DNA from: Lichtheimia corymbifera B2541 | Taxonomy: Eukaryota; Mucoromycota; Mucoromycetes; Mucorales; Lichtheimiaceae | Direction of reading: 5' to 3' | Length of the DNA stretch: 64,000 bases | NCBI GenBank assembly: GCA_000697475.1 | Contig: JNEU01000812.1 | Span: forward strand, 62,001 to 126,000 | Shown here: piece after piece, positions 48,201 through 58,787 of the stretch | Numbering within the stretch: the stretch's first letter is position 1 | How the letters are laid out: every line of letters starts with the position of its first letter | Program-made: the position numbers and the translations under genes | The notes under the pieces: generated by a model | Seen by the model: the letters and a program-made list of their open reading frames with translations, nothing else | Database searches by the model: none | What the model was told of the DNA's origin: nothing

Positions 48201-49305
48201 TGTTGTTCTTGTTGTTGTTGCTCGGGTATAGCTGCTTGTTGTGTAGGAATAGCAGCTGTTGCTGGTGTCGTTGTAGGTGGTGCAGCAAGAGATTTGGATT
48301 CCTGTATCTTAGCAACGATTGCCTTTGCTTCGGACTTTGATGAAGCTTGAAAATCAAGCGTGGCACTCGATAATTGAATATGCACCGTCTTGCCATCATT
48401 CGAACTTTGCGATACCTCGAGGATAGGGAATTGGCGTACAGGTGATGATTTGTCGGTTTCACTTCCATAGCACAACATGCCATTGCCCACAAGAAGATTG
48501 CCTTTGCTCTTTTTCTTCTTTTTCTTCTCCGTATCATATTCATGCACAGACCACGAAATAGCATCATCGGCCTTATTGGCAGCCTATCATTTCCCATCCT
48601 CCAATTAATACATGTACGCTCTTCAAAAGATATATAAAACTTACTGGCATTGCTGCAGGTGCTGGTGGTGCTGGTGGTGCTGCAGGAATCTCATGTTGGT
48701 CCTCCTCTTCTTCTTCCTCTTCCTCGTGGTGAGTTGTTGGCGTAGTGACAGGAGCTTGGACTTGACTAGTGGATGAGACTGCAGAAGCGTGACCTGATGC
48801 CTACATTGGGTAATTCACGTGTTGGCTTGGCAATCCTTCAAACACTGACGGTTTGATACTTACTTCTTGAAGATAATTGCTTGGAGCAAGACCAATTTTT
48901 CCATGCTTATCCTTGACGAGATACCAATCAGGATCATCGTTCTCATATAGGGTCAATAGATCGTCTTCGTGAAATGTCAATTCCTCGTCTTGCTGTGCGG
49001 TGTAATCATAGATAGCTTGGACTTTTCCAATAGGATCAGCCTATAGATACCCATTATCAGTTTCAATAACACACGAATGCTGAGTTACGCATGTAAAACA
49101 AGTGTACCTCGTCAACGTAGTTGGCAGGCACCATACCCACGGGACCTTCTTGTTCCAGAGACTGTGGTTTGAGTTGTGCTCTCCACCAATCGGGATCCTC
49201 TTCCTTGTCAAGAATGTATAAAATGTCATCCTCCTTGAAGGTCAATTCGTCGTCGGATTGGGCCTTATAGTCATAGAGTGCCTTGCAAACAGATGTGTAG
49301 TACAT
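45263..49305 (-). CDS. SLA1: Endocytic adaptor SLA1-like (three SH3, SHD1, SHD2/SAM)
   Basis: Actin-patch endocytosis adaptor of about 1250 aa. Domains in order: SH3-1 in the first exon (KALYDYKAQSDDELTFKEDD ... WWRA ... VPANYVDE), SH3-2 (AIYDYTAQQDEELTF ... PSNYLQE), an acidic linker, a basic KKKKKKSK segment with a PH-like region, SH3-3 (IVLYDFTAEGPEEIST ... WWSIEY ... VPATYVQF), a Glu/Arg/Gln-rich coiled coil, SHD1 (RIWTDRTGAFKVEAQFL), SHD2/SAM (WFDYFMKANIPMHNSLRYA) and a Pro/Gln-rich tail. The tail has a duplicated PPRSPMNQF and an NPF motif near the end (PDNPFGSG), as expected for EH-domain partners such as Pan1/End3. The last residues are QFYNRW. The start at 49305 begins directly with the first SH3. 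It is divergent with RSR1. Confidence 0.94.
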
Positions 49306-50063
49306 GATGTTGATTGTATAGTGTCGTCAATAGGTGAAAAGGATTATATAAGCTGTGTTTAGTGACTGGAAGGGGTTGTTTTTGTATTGAGGCGTTCTAT
49401 GCTGAGCCTCTTGTGTGTTGTGTATTGTGTAAGCGTGTGTCGATGCGGGAAAAAGAATGAAAGATAAAAGAATGGTGAAATGCAGCACCTCTCCCGATAG
49501 TCGATGAGTTGACGAGTATTGGTAAAGACCCAGGGTTGTATTAGGCGGGTGTGCGAGAGAGAAAAAGATACGAGAAGGATAAAGCTGGTTGGGAAAGAAG
49601 AAAAACGAGACAAAGAACACACACTGTGAGTTGTTACCTTTTCGGGTGTGATGGCACGGTCCAATCATAGCATGCATATCATTACAATTACATACACAAT
49701 ACAAACGCCTATTGTTCCCATTATCATCTTGCATTGGTCATTGTCTCTAAGAAGTATCCATGTCTCAGTTTACCTTATGAAAGGGGGTTGGAGTTGTTCT
49801 TTTTATCTGTCAATGATGATGTTGATAATGATGGATCGCGTCCAACCCCTTAACTTACATATCGCTTCGTCATACTACTCGTGCCAATTTCTCTTTTCGT
49901 ACCTTGTCCACCATGTCTTCTCCCTCTCCACCCAAAATCATTTCTTTTCCTCTTTTCCCCTTCTTTTTTTTCCTCTATTTTCTTTTTCGGCTATTCCTCC
50001 TGTATCACAATCAAGCAACGAAGCTTTATTACCATCACCACCATCATCATCATCTCTAGTAAA
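49306..50063. promoter_or_regulatory. Divergent SLA1/RSR1 promoter region
   Basis: 758 bp between divergent starts. A long C/T-rich tract (about 49920-50000) lies just upstream of the RSR1 ATG, and a (CAT/CAC)n-like stretch occupies 50031-50054. No further gene was recognised. Confidence 0.5.
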
Positions 50064-50827
50064 ATGCGAGAATACAAGCTAGTTGTCCTCGGTTCTGGCG
50101 GTGTGGGCAAATCAGCTTTGGTAAGGACACACATATATACACACCAGCATTCTCCATAATACAAACGGTACTCAATGATATATTGAATGCATGCATATTG
50201 TATATCGATCATCAAAATGCGTATATATAAACCCACGTGTGCGCGTTGCATATACATCGAACATATCTATTAGACTGTGCAATTTGTTCAATCCATCTTT
50301 GTTGAAAAATATGATCCCACCATTGAAGATTCTTATCGTAAACAAGTCGAGGTTGATGGCACGCAATGCATCCTGGAAATACTCGACACCGCTGGCACCG
50401 AACAATTCACCGCTATGCGTGACCTTTACATGAAAAGCGGGCAAGGCTTCCTTTTGGTCTATTCCATCACAAGCATGGTCACACTCAATGACCTGGAACC
50501 ATTACGAGAGCAAATTTTACGTGTCAAGGACTCGAATAACGTATAGATCAATCATCATACAAATGACGTCTCGGTCTAATATTCGTTTCTACCTAGGTAC
50601 CTATGGTCCTTGTAGGCAACAAGTGTGATTTGGAACAAGAGCGTATGGTGCCAAGGGAACAAGGCATGATGCTATCACAACAATGGGGCAGCAAGCCATT
50701 CTATGAGACATCCGCCCTGGCGAGGATTAATGTCGATGAAATTTTCTTTGATCTTGTTAGACAAATCAATCACCAGAACCCCACAAAGGAAAAACAAAAA
50801 AAGAGATTGAAATGCATTGTGCTGTAA
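50064..50827 (+). CDS. RSR1: Ras-family GTPase Rsr1/Bud1 (Rap1-like)
   Basis: Small GTPase for cell polarity, at the plasma membrane through a prenylated C-terminus. Three exons: 19 codons, then about 50274-50540, then 50599-50827. Visible motifs: P-loop [10 protein letters not shown] (G1), the effector loop [10 protein letters not shown] shared by Rap and Ras, [13 protein letters not shown] (G3, with Thr at the Ras Gln61 position as in Rap proteins), NKCD (G4), ETSA (G5), a polybasic KEKQKKRLK and CaaX box CIVL, whose final Leu favours geranylgeranylation. The Thr and the [17 protein letters not shown] start identify the Rap1/Rsr1 branch over Ras. Intron 1 is long for this window (about 155 nt). 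It is convergent with RAS1. Confidence 0.95.
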
Positions 50828-51652
50828 AAGAACCAAGGAAGGAATATACTATGCTATCTCTTTTGCTCTATCTCTCTCTATCTCTAATACCATTTAGCTG
50901 ACAATTATTATCACCATCATCATACTCTAATACGTTCAATGACATTATCTTAAGTTTTTAAACAAACCATATTCTTGGGTCGTTTCCTGCAATCCACGCT
51001 CACATGACATAAATTGTACCTGGTCTCCGAGATTTAAATATCATCCTTTTCAGTCACCGAATACGTTTATCACCTCGATTATCGCTAGAGCAAGTGACCA
51101 ATTTACCACGCCATCAACCATTTCAGCTAATCAAGACGATCGAGCATTGTTGTTTTGATGATACTATAGGCATTGATGGTACATTGTTTGGAGGCAGATG
51201 AAAATAAAAAGGCCACTCATTATGGATTGCTGCTGTCGCTCTGACGCGAGAATATATGTTGTACCACCATCTCCCTTGCTGACTATTCATTTCGGAATCG
51301 TGTTGTTTAAATTATATATGTATTGCATTGGTTCATTCTACTTTGTAATGGGTGTTTGAAATATATATGTGTGTGTATGCGAGAGAATCACAGCACATCA
51401 AGATGGATATGGAGAAGAAAGGGAGGAGAATGGAATGAAGAAAAAGGAGAGTGCGTAGGAATAGGAATGGAAGAGAGAGAAACAAAGGAGGTGGTGTTGG
51501 TGGTGGTAATGTTTTGGATGAGTGAATGTGTGAGTGGATGAGGGGATATTAAATAGCGAGAAGAGAGAGAAAGAGAGATGCGCACGCACATATACACTAC
51601 TAACTACTACTACTACTACTACACACAGGGATTATAACATGGTTTCTTGTTT
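50828..51652. other. Convergent spacer between RSR1 and RAS1
   Basis: 825 bp with the 3' ends of both GTPase genes. A TC-rich tract lies just after RSR1 (about 50860-50890), GA-rich sequence at about 51400-51580, and an (ACT)n run at about 51603-51622 beside the RAS1 stop. No gene was seen. Confidence 0.55.
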
Positions 51653-52500
51653 TTACATAAGGATGCAGCATTTATCCGAGTTAGCGTCGGTAGGATCGTG
51701 CATGCCCATGTTGTGCATTCCACCACCGCCACCGCCCGACGACTCCTGTTCCTTGTTGAATCGACGAATTTCTCGTACCACCTGATAAAACGCATCATCG
51801 ACAGCTATACGTTGTTTGGCAGATGTCTCGAGGAATTGACAACCAAATTGCCGAGCCAAATCGCGACCTTCTTGACTTGATACTTGTCGTTCCTGCTCCA
51901 AATCACACTTGTTGGCTACCAACACCATAGGGAAAGAATCGCGGTCCTTGACTCGACTGATTTGTTGGTGGAATGTGCTGATTTCCTCAAAAGATAAACG
52001 GGATGTGCTTGCATACACCAACAAGAAGCCTTCACCATTACGCATATACTGCTCACGCATTGCACTATCATGTCGATCCCAATATAGATACGTCAATATA
52101 TGCTATCAATGACATATCAAAACGCTTCCAAATTACCTGTACTCTTCTTGGCCAGCCGTATCCAATACATCCAACAATGCCGTTTCACCATCAATCACAC
52201 ATTGCTTTCGGTAGGAATCTACAGGATATCAAAAATCAGGAACCGAGAAATTGTACCCTCCACAAATATAAACACACTACTCCTCGGATAAACAAGCAGT
52301 AATAGTCCTTTACCTACCTTCGATAGTGGGGTCGTACTCATCAACGAATTGGGACTGGATGAATTGGATGGTCAGAGCGGATTTACCGACACCTACAAGA
52401 CACAACTTGGGATGAGGATGAAGGAGTTTTCGAATGCATATGCTAACGTACCGCCTCCTCCTACAATGACGAGCTTATATTCACGCAAAGGTTTTGACAT
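51653..52500 (-). CDS. RAS1: Ras GTPase (Ras1-like)
   Basis: Membrane-bound signalling GTPase, usually upstream of cAMP/PKA or MAPK pathways in fungi. Four or five exons encode about 205 aa. Visible motifs: start [23 protein letters not shown] (P-loop GGGGVGKS assembled over an intron), the effector [33 protein letters not shown] with the catalytic Gln, NKCD, ETSAK and a Gly/Met-rich variable region [15 protein letters not shown]. The CaaX box is CILM, preceded by a second Cys that could be palmitoylated. C-terminal Met predicts farnesylation. It lies tail-to-tail with RSR1. Assignment to Ras rather than Rap is firm; the orthologue number among Ras paralogues is not determinable. Confidence 0.94.
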
Positions 52501-53044
52501 AATAACGACAAGAGGAATAAGAGGAAAGCAAGCGAGGAAAAGAAAGAAGAAAAGGAAGCCCGCAAGGCGGGTAAAGGACTTACAATGAAAAAGAGAACAA
52601 GGTGTGGCTTATTCGGGGCATTTTACACCTCGAGGTGAATAGCCAATATATGGCATTTTCTGAACTTTAGGATAGAAGATGAGAGTGAATACGATAGCAT
52701 AGGATAGTGGGGGCACACAAAAAGGCATAGCCACGTGCAGCGGTGTGAAATGAAATGATGGTGGCAAATGGAGACTCACATATCACACAAAAGTCAGCAT
52801 GTCAAGTCCGCCCGATGATGATGCTTTTGCCTTATCATCATCATCCCCATCCATGCACAGGAGTCTAATAGGATTCTTCTCATTGGCAAATATAGAATAC
52901 ATAAAGGTGCATAGTCATATTGAAGGAGAAAAAGTTGGATGAATAGCAATAATAGTAAAGGAATCTATTGTAATAATAAAAGCGTCTAAAAGAGTGATAT
53001 GGTTTGCGTCTAGTCTGTGCACCACCTTGATTGCCCCGCAACCT
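52501..53044. promoter_or_regulatory. RAS1 promoter; 3' region of the thioesterase
   Basis: 544 bp. A purine-rich run upstream of RAS1 (about 52510-52560) is the pyrimidine-rich leader of the minus-strand gene. TTTACACCTCGAGGTGAATA near 52622-52641 contains a near-palindrome, CACCTCGAGGTG. No gene was seen. Confidence 0.5.
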
Positions 53045-54582
53045 TTACAATTTGGATGGTGATGATGATGATGATGCATTGGCTTCATCGGCAGCCTTTT
53101 GTCGTCTTGCTTGTTCTCCTTTTGTCAATCGAATGATACCTTCTTGAGAACACGTTGCCACCAACACACCTTGTTGGTTATAAATTCGTCCAAAGGACGT
53201 ACCGCGTCCATCATTGGTTCGAGGACTATCAAATGCATGGTACAACCTGATACATTCATTTTAGAATAAGGTGATAAAAGAAAACATGAATCACGCTATC
53301 GAGGGCTTACCATTCATCTGCACGCGTTGGTGCGTGGAACCACATGGAGTGATCCAAGCTTGCCATCATACCGATTCCCTTTCTGCCTATCATCCCGTTG
53401 GCTCTTACAGCAGACATCAAAATACCACTATCCGATGCATATGCAATGGCACATGCGTGTAACTTGGGATCATTGTCTGGCAATCTTTCACGAGTCTTAA
53501 ACCATTGACCCTATTGTATCGTCGTTAGAGCCATTGTAACCATGACAACAACCACTTTATATTTACCTGGTTTACAAGTGGCTTCATGTAGCCAGTGAGA
53601 AGCTCCTCAGAATTTCCATTGTGGATATCCCTGTATTCAACTGGTGTAACCTGATCGGCATGTTGGTATATCTCCCATGTGGCAATCCAAACAAAAAAGG
53701 ATGTTTCAGCTTACTGTGTCCATAAAATTCTTGTATCGTTGACGATAATGCTCTGGTACCCGTGGATCATTAGCAAGCACCTTTAGTCGGTCAATGTTGC
53801 TTTCATAAATACGTGTTAATGATATATTCTATACTCATGCATCATATAAAATATCTTACTCAGTGAGCTCTTCAGGTTGAGGGATATTGGTTGGCATGGT
53901 ATCCTGAGAAAGGAAAGCGAAAAGTTTAGGCGGCGTTGGGGTCGGGACCTTAAAAAATATGTCAAACACGCTAACGTACCTGATGGCACAAGCTGGCATT
54001 TGATCCATCAGCATACTTGGTGAAGCTGCACATGCATGTAAGCACAGTCTTTCCTTTTTGCGAAGCGGTAACAACGCGAGTGGCAAAAGATCGACCATCA
54101 CGTATTCTTTGTACTTGGTATATAACGGGGATATCGGCATTACCCGGTAGCAAAAAGTAATTGTGCAAGGACTGTTGTATTTTGCACGTGGGTGATGCAG
54201 CACAGCATGTGGACATGTCAGATAATCTTCATTGTCTTTTTTTGGGGGGTGGAGAAAGAATAAGCCTTACATACATGAACATGGAAATCGTCAGACACAG
54301 TATTCCATCCAGCTCGCAATGCTTGAGCTACCATCTACAATGTTTTTGATATCAGTGGAAGGAGTAGGATTGTGTGTGTTATCATCGTCAATGATGTACC
54401 TGGCCACCAAATGCACCTCTGGATCCAGCCGGGTGCCACAATTCGATGCTTTGATATAGATCCACGTCGATCTCTTCCACATTGAGAGCTCGCATTATTT
54501 TCGCAGCGTCATTTTCGGTAGTGCCATTGTTATGATGTTGCTTATCAGCACCAGAAGCAGGAATATTGGAGTTGGATATCAT
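53045..54582 (-). CDS. Peroxisomal acyl-CoA thioesterase (Tes1/ACOT8 type)
   Basis: Double-hotdog thioesterase II that hydrolyses acyl-CoA to free acid and CoA, about 350 aa in about seven exons. Visible motifs: ELWHPAGSRGAFGGQ joined to MVAQALRAGW, VHSLHNYFLLPG, YQVQRIRDGRSFATRVVTA, LACMCSF-like VLTCMCSFTK, and in the second hotdog CAIAYASDSGILMSA, MASLDHSMWFHAP, WLYHAFDSPRTNDGRG and ATCSQEGIIRL. The catalytic Asp in ASDSG, with the Thr and Gln of the family, is present or plausible. The C-terminus is PSKL, giving a clear SKL peroxisomal signal. The start at 54582 gives MISNSNIPASG. It is divergent with transaldolase. Together with the ARL-ending acyl-CoA synthetase at 24-26 kb it points to peroxisomal acyl-CoA turnover. 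Confidence 0.94.
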
Positions 54583-54959
54583 TTTCACAATCGAATGAGC
54601 TGGTTACTTTTGAACGTTGATAACAAAAAAAAGTGAAAGGGAGGAAGGGAAAAACAACGACTGTGTTTTGTGGAAGAGAAGGAAAAAGAACACACAGACA
54701 CAGACAACCACACACACCCCACGTATTCGTTCGAATATACCGTTTCTGCTTTGTGGCTGTCGAGACCCAATCATTGGCACCCGCTCGATATTCCGATGAC
54801 TAAAGCAAAGGACATCCCGCAATAACTATTTTGGCGATCTCAGCCAATCATTCGTTGCTAGGCAATGATTGGCTAGGTTACCTTTTAAAGCTCAGTATCA
54901 TGCAGCGTCAACTGTTTCATTGTTTCTTTTTCCCTCGCTTCTCATTCTCTTCAACGGCA
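54583..54959. promoter_or_regulatory. Divergent thioesterase/transaldolase promoter with CCAAT palindrome
   Basis: 377 bp. At 54842-54874, AGCCAATCATT is followed by an 11-nt spacer and its perfect reverse complement AATGATTGGCT. This gives two opposed CCAAT boxes about 120 bp upstream of the transaldolase ATG. CCTTTTAAAG at 54881-54890 may serve as a TATA-like element. CCAAT boxes are bound by the HAP/NF-Y complex in fungi, and the arrangement suggests regulated expression of transaldolase. That is inference from the sequence. Confidence 0.65.
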
Positions 54960-56119
54960 ATGTCAGTTCTCGATCAAATCAAGCAGTACACTACTATTGT
55001 TGCCGATTCTGGTGACTTTGAAAGTAAGCTTTCCTTTGGTCATTGTCGCCGTTACGCTTGTCACTTATATACGAACCCTTGTCACCAGCTATTGCTCAAT
55101 ACAAACCACAAGATGCAACTACCAACCCATCGTTGATTCTTGCAGCTTCTCAAAAGTCTCAGTATGCCCCATTGATTGACGCAGCTATTGAGTATGGCAA
55201 GAGCAAGGGAGGGTAAGTGATCTTTGTTTGTTTGTTGTGCGTGTGAGTTATCCCCAACAAAAGTGTGTATCTCTAGATCCAAGGAGGAGCAAGCTGAATG
55301 GGCCATGGATCGGTTGTTGGTCAATTTCGGCAAGGAGATTCTCAAGATTGTACCCGGCCGTGTATCAACCGAAGTGGATGCTCGTTTGTCATTTGACAAG
55401 GATGCTACTATTGAGAAGGCGCTTCGATTGATCAAGATGTATGAAGATGACGGTATCAAGAAAGATCGCATCCTTATCAAGATTGCTTCCACTTGGGAGG
55501 GTATCCATGCAGCATCGGTACGTACGAAGTAGAACTCTCGGCATGAGAAAAGTGATACTGAGAAAATGGATTATGCATTTAGGTATTGGAAAAGCAACAT
55601 GGTATCCATTGCAACTTGACATTGCTGTTTGGTTTCCCACAAGCAGTAGCATGTGCCGAAGCAGGTGTCACTCTGATCTCTCCATTTGTGGGCCGTATTA
55701 TGGATTGGTACAAAAAGTCTACTGGTAAATCTTCTTATGAACCAGCCGAGGATCCAGGTGTGCTATCAGTGACCAAGATTTACAACTATTACAAGCAATA
55801 CGGCTACAACACCATTGTCATGGGTGCCTCCTTCCGAAACACCGGGGAGATTGAGGAGCTGGCTGGATGCGACTTTTTGACCATTTCCCCTGCATTATTG
55901 GGAGAGTTGAATCAGGATACCAAAAAGATCAGCCAAAAACTATCACCTGAGAAGGCAAAGACACAAACCATCTCCAAGGTATCCTTCTTCAACAATGAAA
56001 AGGCTTTCCGTTGGGAAATGAATGAAGACGCCATGGCTACCGAAAAGCTTTCGGAGGGTATCCGTAACTTTGCAAAGGACGGTATCAAGTTGGAAACCAT
56101 GCTCAAGGAAAAGTTGTAA
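54960..56119 (+). CDS. TAL1: Transaldolase
   Basis: Pentose phosphate pathway enzyme that moves a dihydroxyacetone unit between sedoheptulose-7-phosphate and glyceraldehyde-3-phosphate. Four exons, about 325 aa, the usual length. Visible features: [21 protein letters not shown], the [10 protein letters not shown] signature, [12 protein letters not shown], the Schiff-base lysine in [45 protein letters not shown] and [22 protein letters not shown]. The start at 54960 gives the cytosolic form. An in-frame ATG at 54900 would add MQRQLFHCFFFPRFSFSSTA, an Arg-containing, acid-free leader that resembles a mitochondrial presequence. A (CT)n run (56124-56155) follows the stop. Confidence 0.95.
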
Positions 56120-56121
56120 AT

Positions 56122-56157
<36 letters not shown>

Positions 56158-57297
56158 CCCAACCACCCCAACTCCTTTTCCAAAAAATCTATCGTCAAAG
56201 CATAGCTAAATACAAAATTCAAACATTTCATAGTTGTACTTTTTGTGGATTGGGTTGTTGGATGGTCCATGGATATGATATATTGAGGGGTTTATGCAAT
56301 TCTAGCGTCGAACATCATACGAAGATAGCCACCAACGTTATGATGTAACGTTTACGATGGAACCATTAGGGTCATTTATCTGATGGATCACGTGGTCATG
56401 TGGCGTGTTTCAACATGTCTGAGACCAGCCACTTTGGGAGGCATTGTAAAAACCCTGGGAAACCGGAAATAGCATAGAGACAGGGCACAGCGGGTACACT
56501 CATCCTCAACAACAATCGCTTGTGATAATCATCATAGGCTTCCTTTGAGACCCGAAGGGGGTAACCAGCAATAAAAGGAAGATCATTTATGCAAATGCTA
56601 CTCATTACCATACATGATATACCTTCCTTAACCAATTTGCATTAAAACAAGACCTTGTTGAGTGTATACAGAGTGTCAATCATCGAGTTTTGGGTTATGT
56701 TACTCGCTTGTCAAGGTGCTTAGTGCAACAACAATATATATTGAAATTAGCATTACGGTTTATTTATGCAGGTTGCCAAGGCTACTGGCGCCACTATGGT
56801 TGCCACTACGGGCTACACCGAAAAGTGGCCGTGGCTCGGAATCATGGCGTGGATTATTATCGTCACGAGAGCAGGCTGAAGCAAAGGTCCAAACCAGGGG
56901 GGAAATGATATCCTTCTCTCATAATATTTACGCATAATACACTTATATATCGACCTGTGCCACATGTAAGATGATTATACAAGTCTTCATTAAGGCGCAT
57001 ATAAACAAGTATCAGCAAAGCATTTTATAGCAATGATCGGCGGGCTACATATGTAAAAGGACCAAACCGTGGCTTATCACCACTACATATCTCTTGGATA
57101 TTCATAGGATGGCAATCACTATCAAACGTCGTCATGGAATATATGTCAAGTGTGTGTGCATGTGTTGTCTAATAGTATTGATGGGCCTTTGCTACTGTAA
57201 AATGTATCGGATCAAGATAGAAAAGATGTGGGGTTCGGGCCGTGGTGCGGCTGTGTTGCTGAAATAATTCAAAGCAAGGTTTGGTTCGCTCTTTGTA

Positions 57298-57329
<32 letters not shown>

Positions 57330-57402
57330 TTTGAGTCCGTGTCTAAATCACGTCTACCATCAATCAACCGCACCTTCAACATTGACCCATCTCGATTCTT
57401 GT
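56120..57402. other. Intergenic region with two CT microsatellites
   Basis: About 1.3 kb between transaldolase and the HSF-type gene. It begins with (CT)n at 56124-56155 and ends with (TC)n at 57301-57323 in the leader of the next gene. Short open frames in between have no motif support, and I see no RNA gene. Confidence 0.55.
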
Positions 57403-58678
57403 ATGGACGCTCAGCAATATATGCTAGAGCAACACTCGCAACAGCAACATCAGAGCTCTCCATTGACGCCTGTAGTGGGTAGCAACAACAACAGCAGTAG
57501 TAGCACGACCACAGCTGGCAGCCCGAGTGTTGTTTCACAACCCACAGATTCGCAGCATGCAACACCTAAACCTGCACACACGAATACATTTGTCCATAAA
57601 CTATACAAGTAAGCAACACTCTCTCTCGAGAACAATGCATATACATAAAAAGGGGGTAGACACTGAGAGTTGTTATTAAGCATGGTTGTCGACAATCAAT
57701 ACCAGCATCTTATAGCATGGACTTATACTGGATCATCCTTTGTCGTCTGCAACATTATGGAGTTCTCTCGTGATGTCTTGCCCAAGCACTTTAAGCACAA
57801 CAACTTTTCAAGCTTTGTACGGCAACTCAACATGTAAGCTGTGTACATTGTTTCACTATGTGAAACCAGGATTGGGATCTAAGATGGAAGGATTTCAGGT
57901 ACGGCTTCCACAAGGTGAACAAGTCTCCACGAGGTCATCGTACGCTTGCCGAGAATCAAATCTGGGAGTTTTCACATCCACGCTTCTTACGCGATCGACC
58001 TGATTTATTGGATGAGATTAAACGAAAGACGATCGACAATGACACAACCAAGAACCGTGATAATCGAGATCTTCACAGCCATATGACAGTGATGCAGGTC
58101 AATCACTCAGAAATGATGCAGCGGATCAACCATCTCTCAGAAAACTTCAATCAACTTGTCAAGGAATTACAAGAAACGAGGAAAAAGCAGGAGTCCCAGG
58201 AGGAATTGCTAAAGAATATGCTAAACGTCATTACGCAACAACATGGGGGTAGGCAATGTCATACATATTGGTTGCCATGGATACAGCTTAATAACATCAT
58301 CGCATAGGCACATTACCACCCGAATTGAAAGCTGATCAAGAATATGAAGATAGAGGAGGATCATCCACACCTTCAATATTAATCACTTCACCCGACATGT
58401 TTCCTCCAACAACGACGCATTATACTCGTGGTGGCCTTACAGTACAAACGCATGATCTTCCAGCACAACACTTGTCGTCCTTAAGTCCATTTGGAATGGT
58501 ATCGGATGATGACAGTAGTTCATTGTATTCACCACATTCACCTCATACACCCACTTCTCAACAACAACAACATTCACTTAATGTGGATGCACCACGACCG
58601 AATACTCCCAGTGATCAATTTGCTGCTACTTTTGCTATCAATCCACTCGATTCTCTCTCTCACCACCAACCTCGATAA
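57403..58678 (+). CDS. HSF-type transcription factor
   Basis: Nuclear DNA-binding protein of the heat shock factor family, about 365 aa over four or five exons. The DNA-binding domain spans three exons: TFVHKLY, then [48 protein letters not shown], then [14 protein letters not shown] and [15 protein letters not shown] coiled-coil HR-A/B-like region follows ([20 protein letters not shown] ... [18 protein letters not shown]). The C-terminal part is Ser/Pro/His-rich with [15 protein letters not shown]. The AAC codon at KLY|N and the ATG at QLN|M are both restored only by splicing, which supports the intron positions. The N-terminus is Gln/Ser/Thr-rich. The compact size suggests a development- or stress-related HSF paralogue rather than the large Hsf1, which is inference. 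Confidence 0.92.
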
Positions 58679-58787
58679 TACCATCCTCCCCCTCCCCCGA
58701 TCCACTATTTCATGTAGACATTATTTTTAATCATCACTCAATTGAACACGTTTTTACAATAACAAATTTGATAAAAACTCGAGTGCA

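Noticed and set aside
47240..48340. Plus-strand open frames opposite the SLA1 coiled coil and SH3 region
   Set aside because: Low-complexity Gln/Glu/Arg codons open all frames here. The minus-strand frame carries the SH3 and SHD domains.
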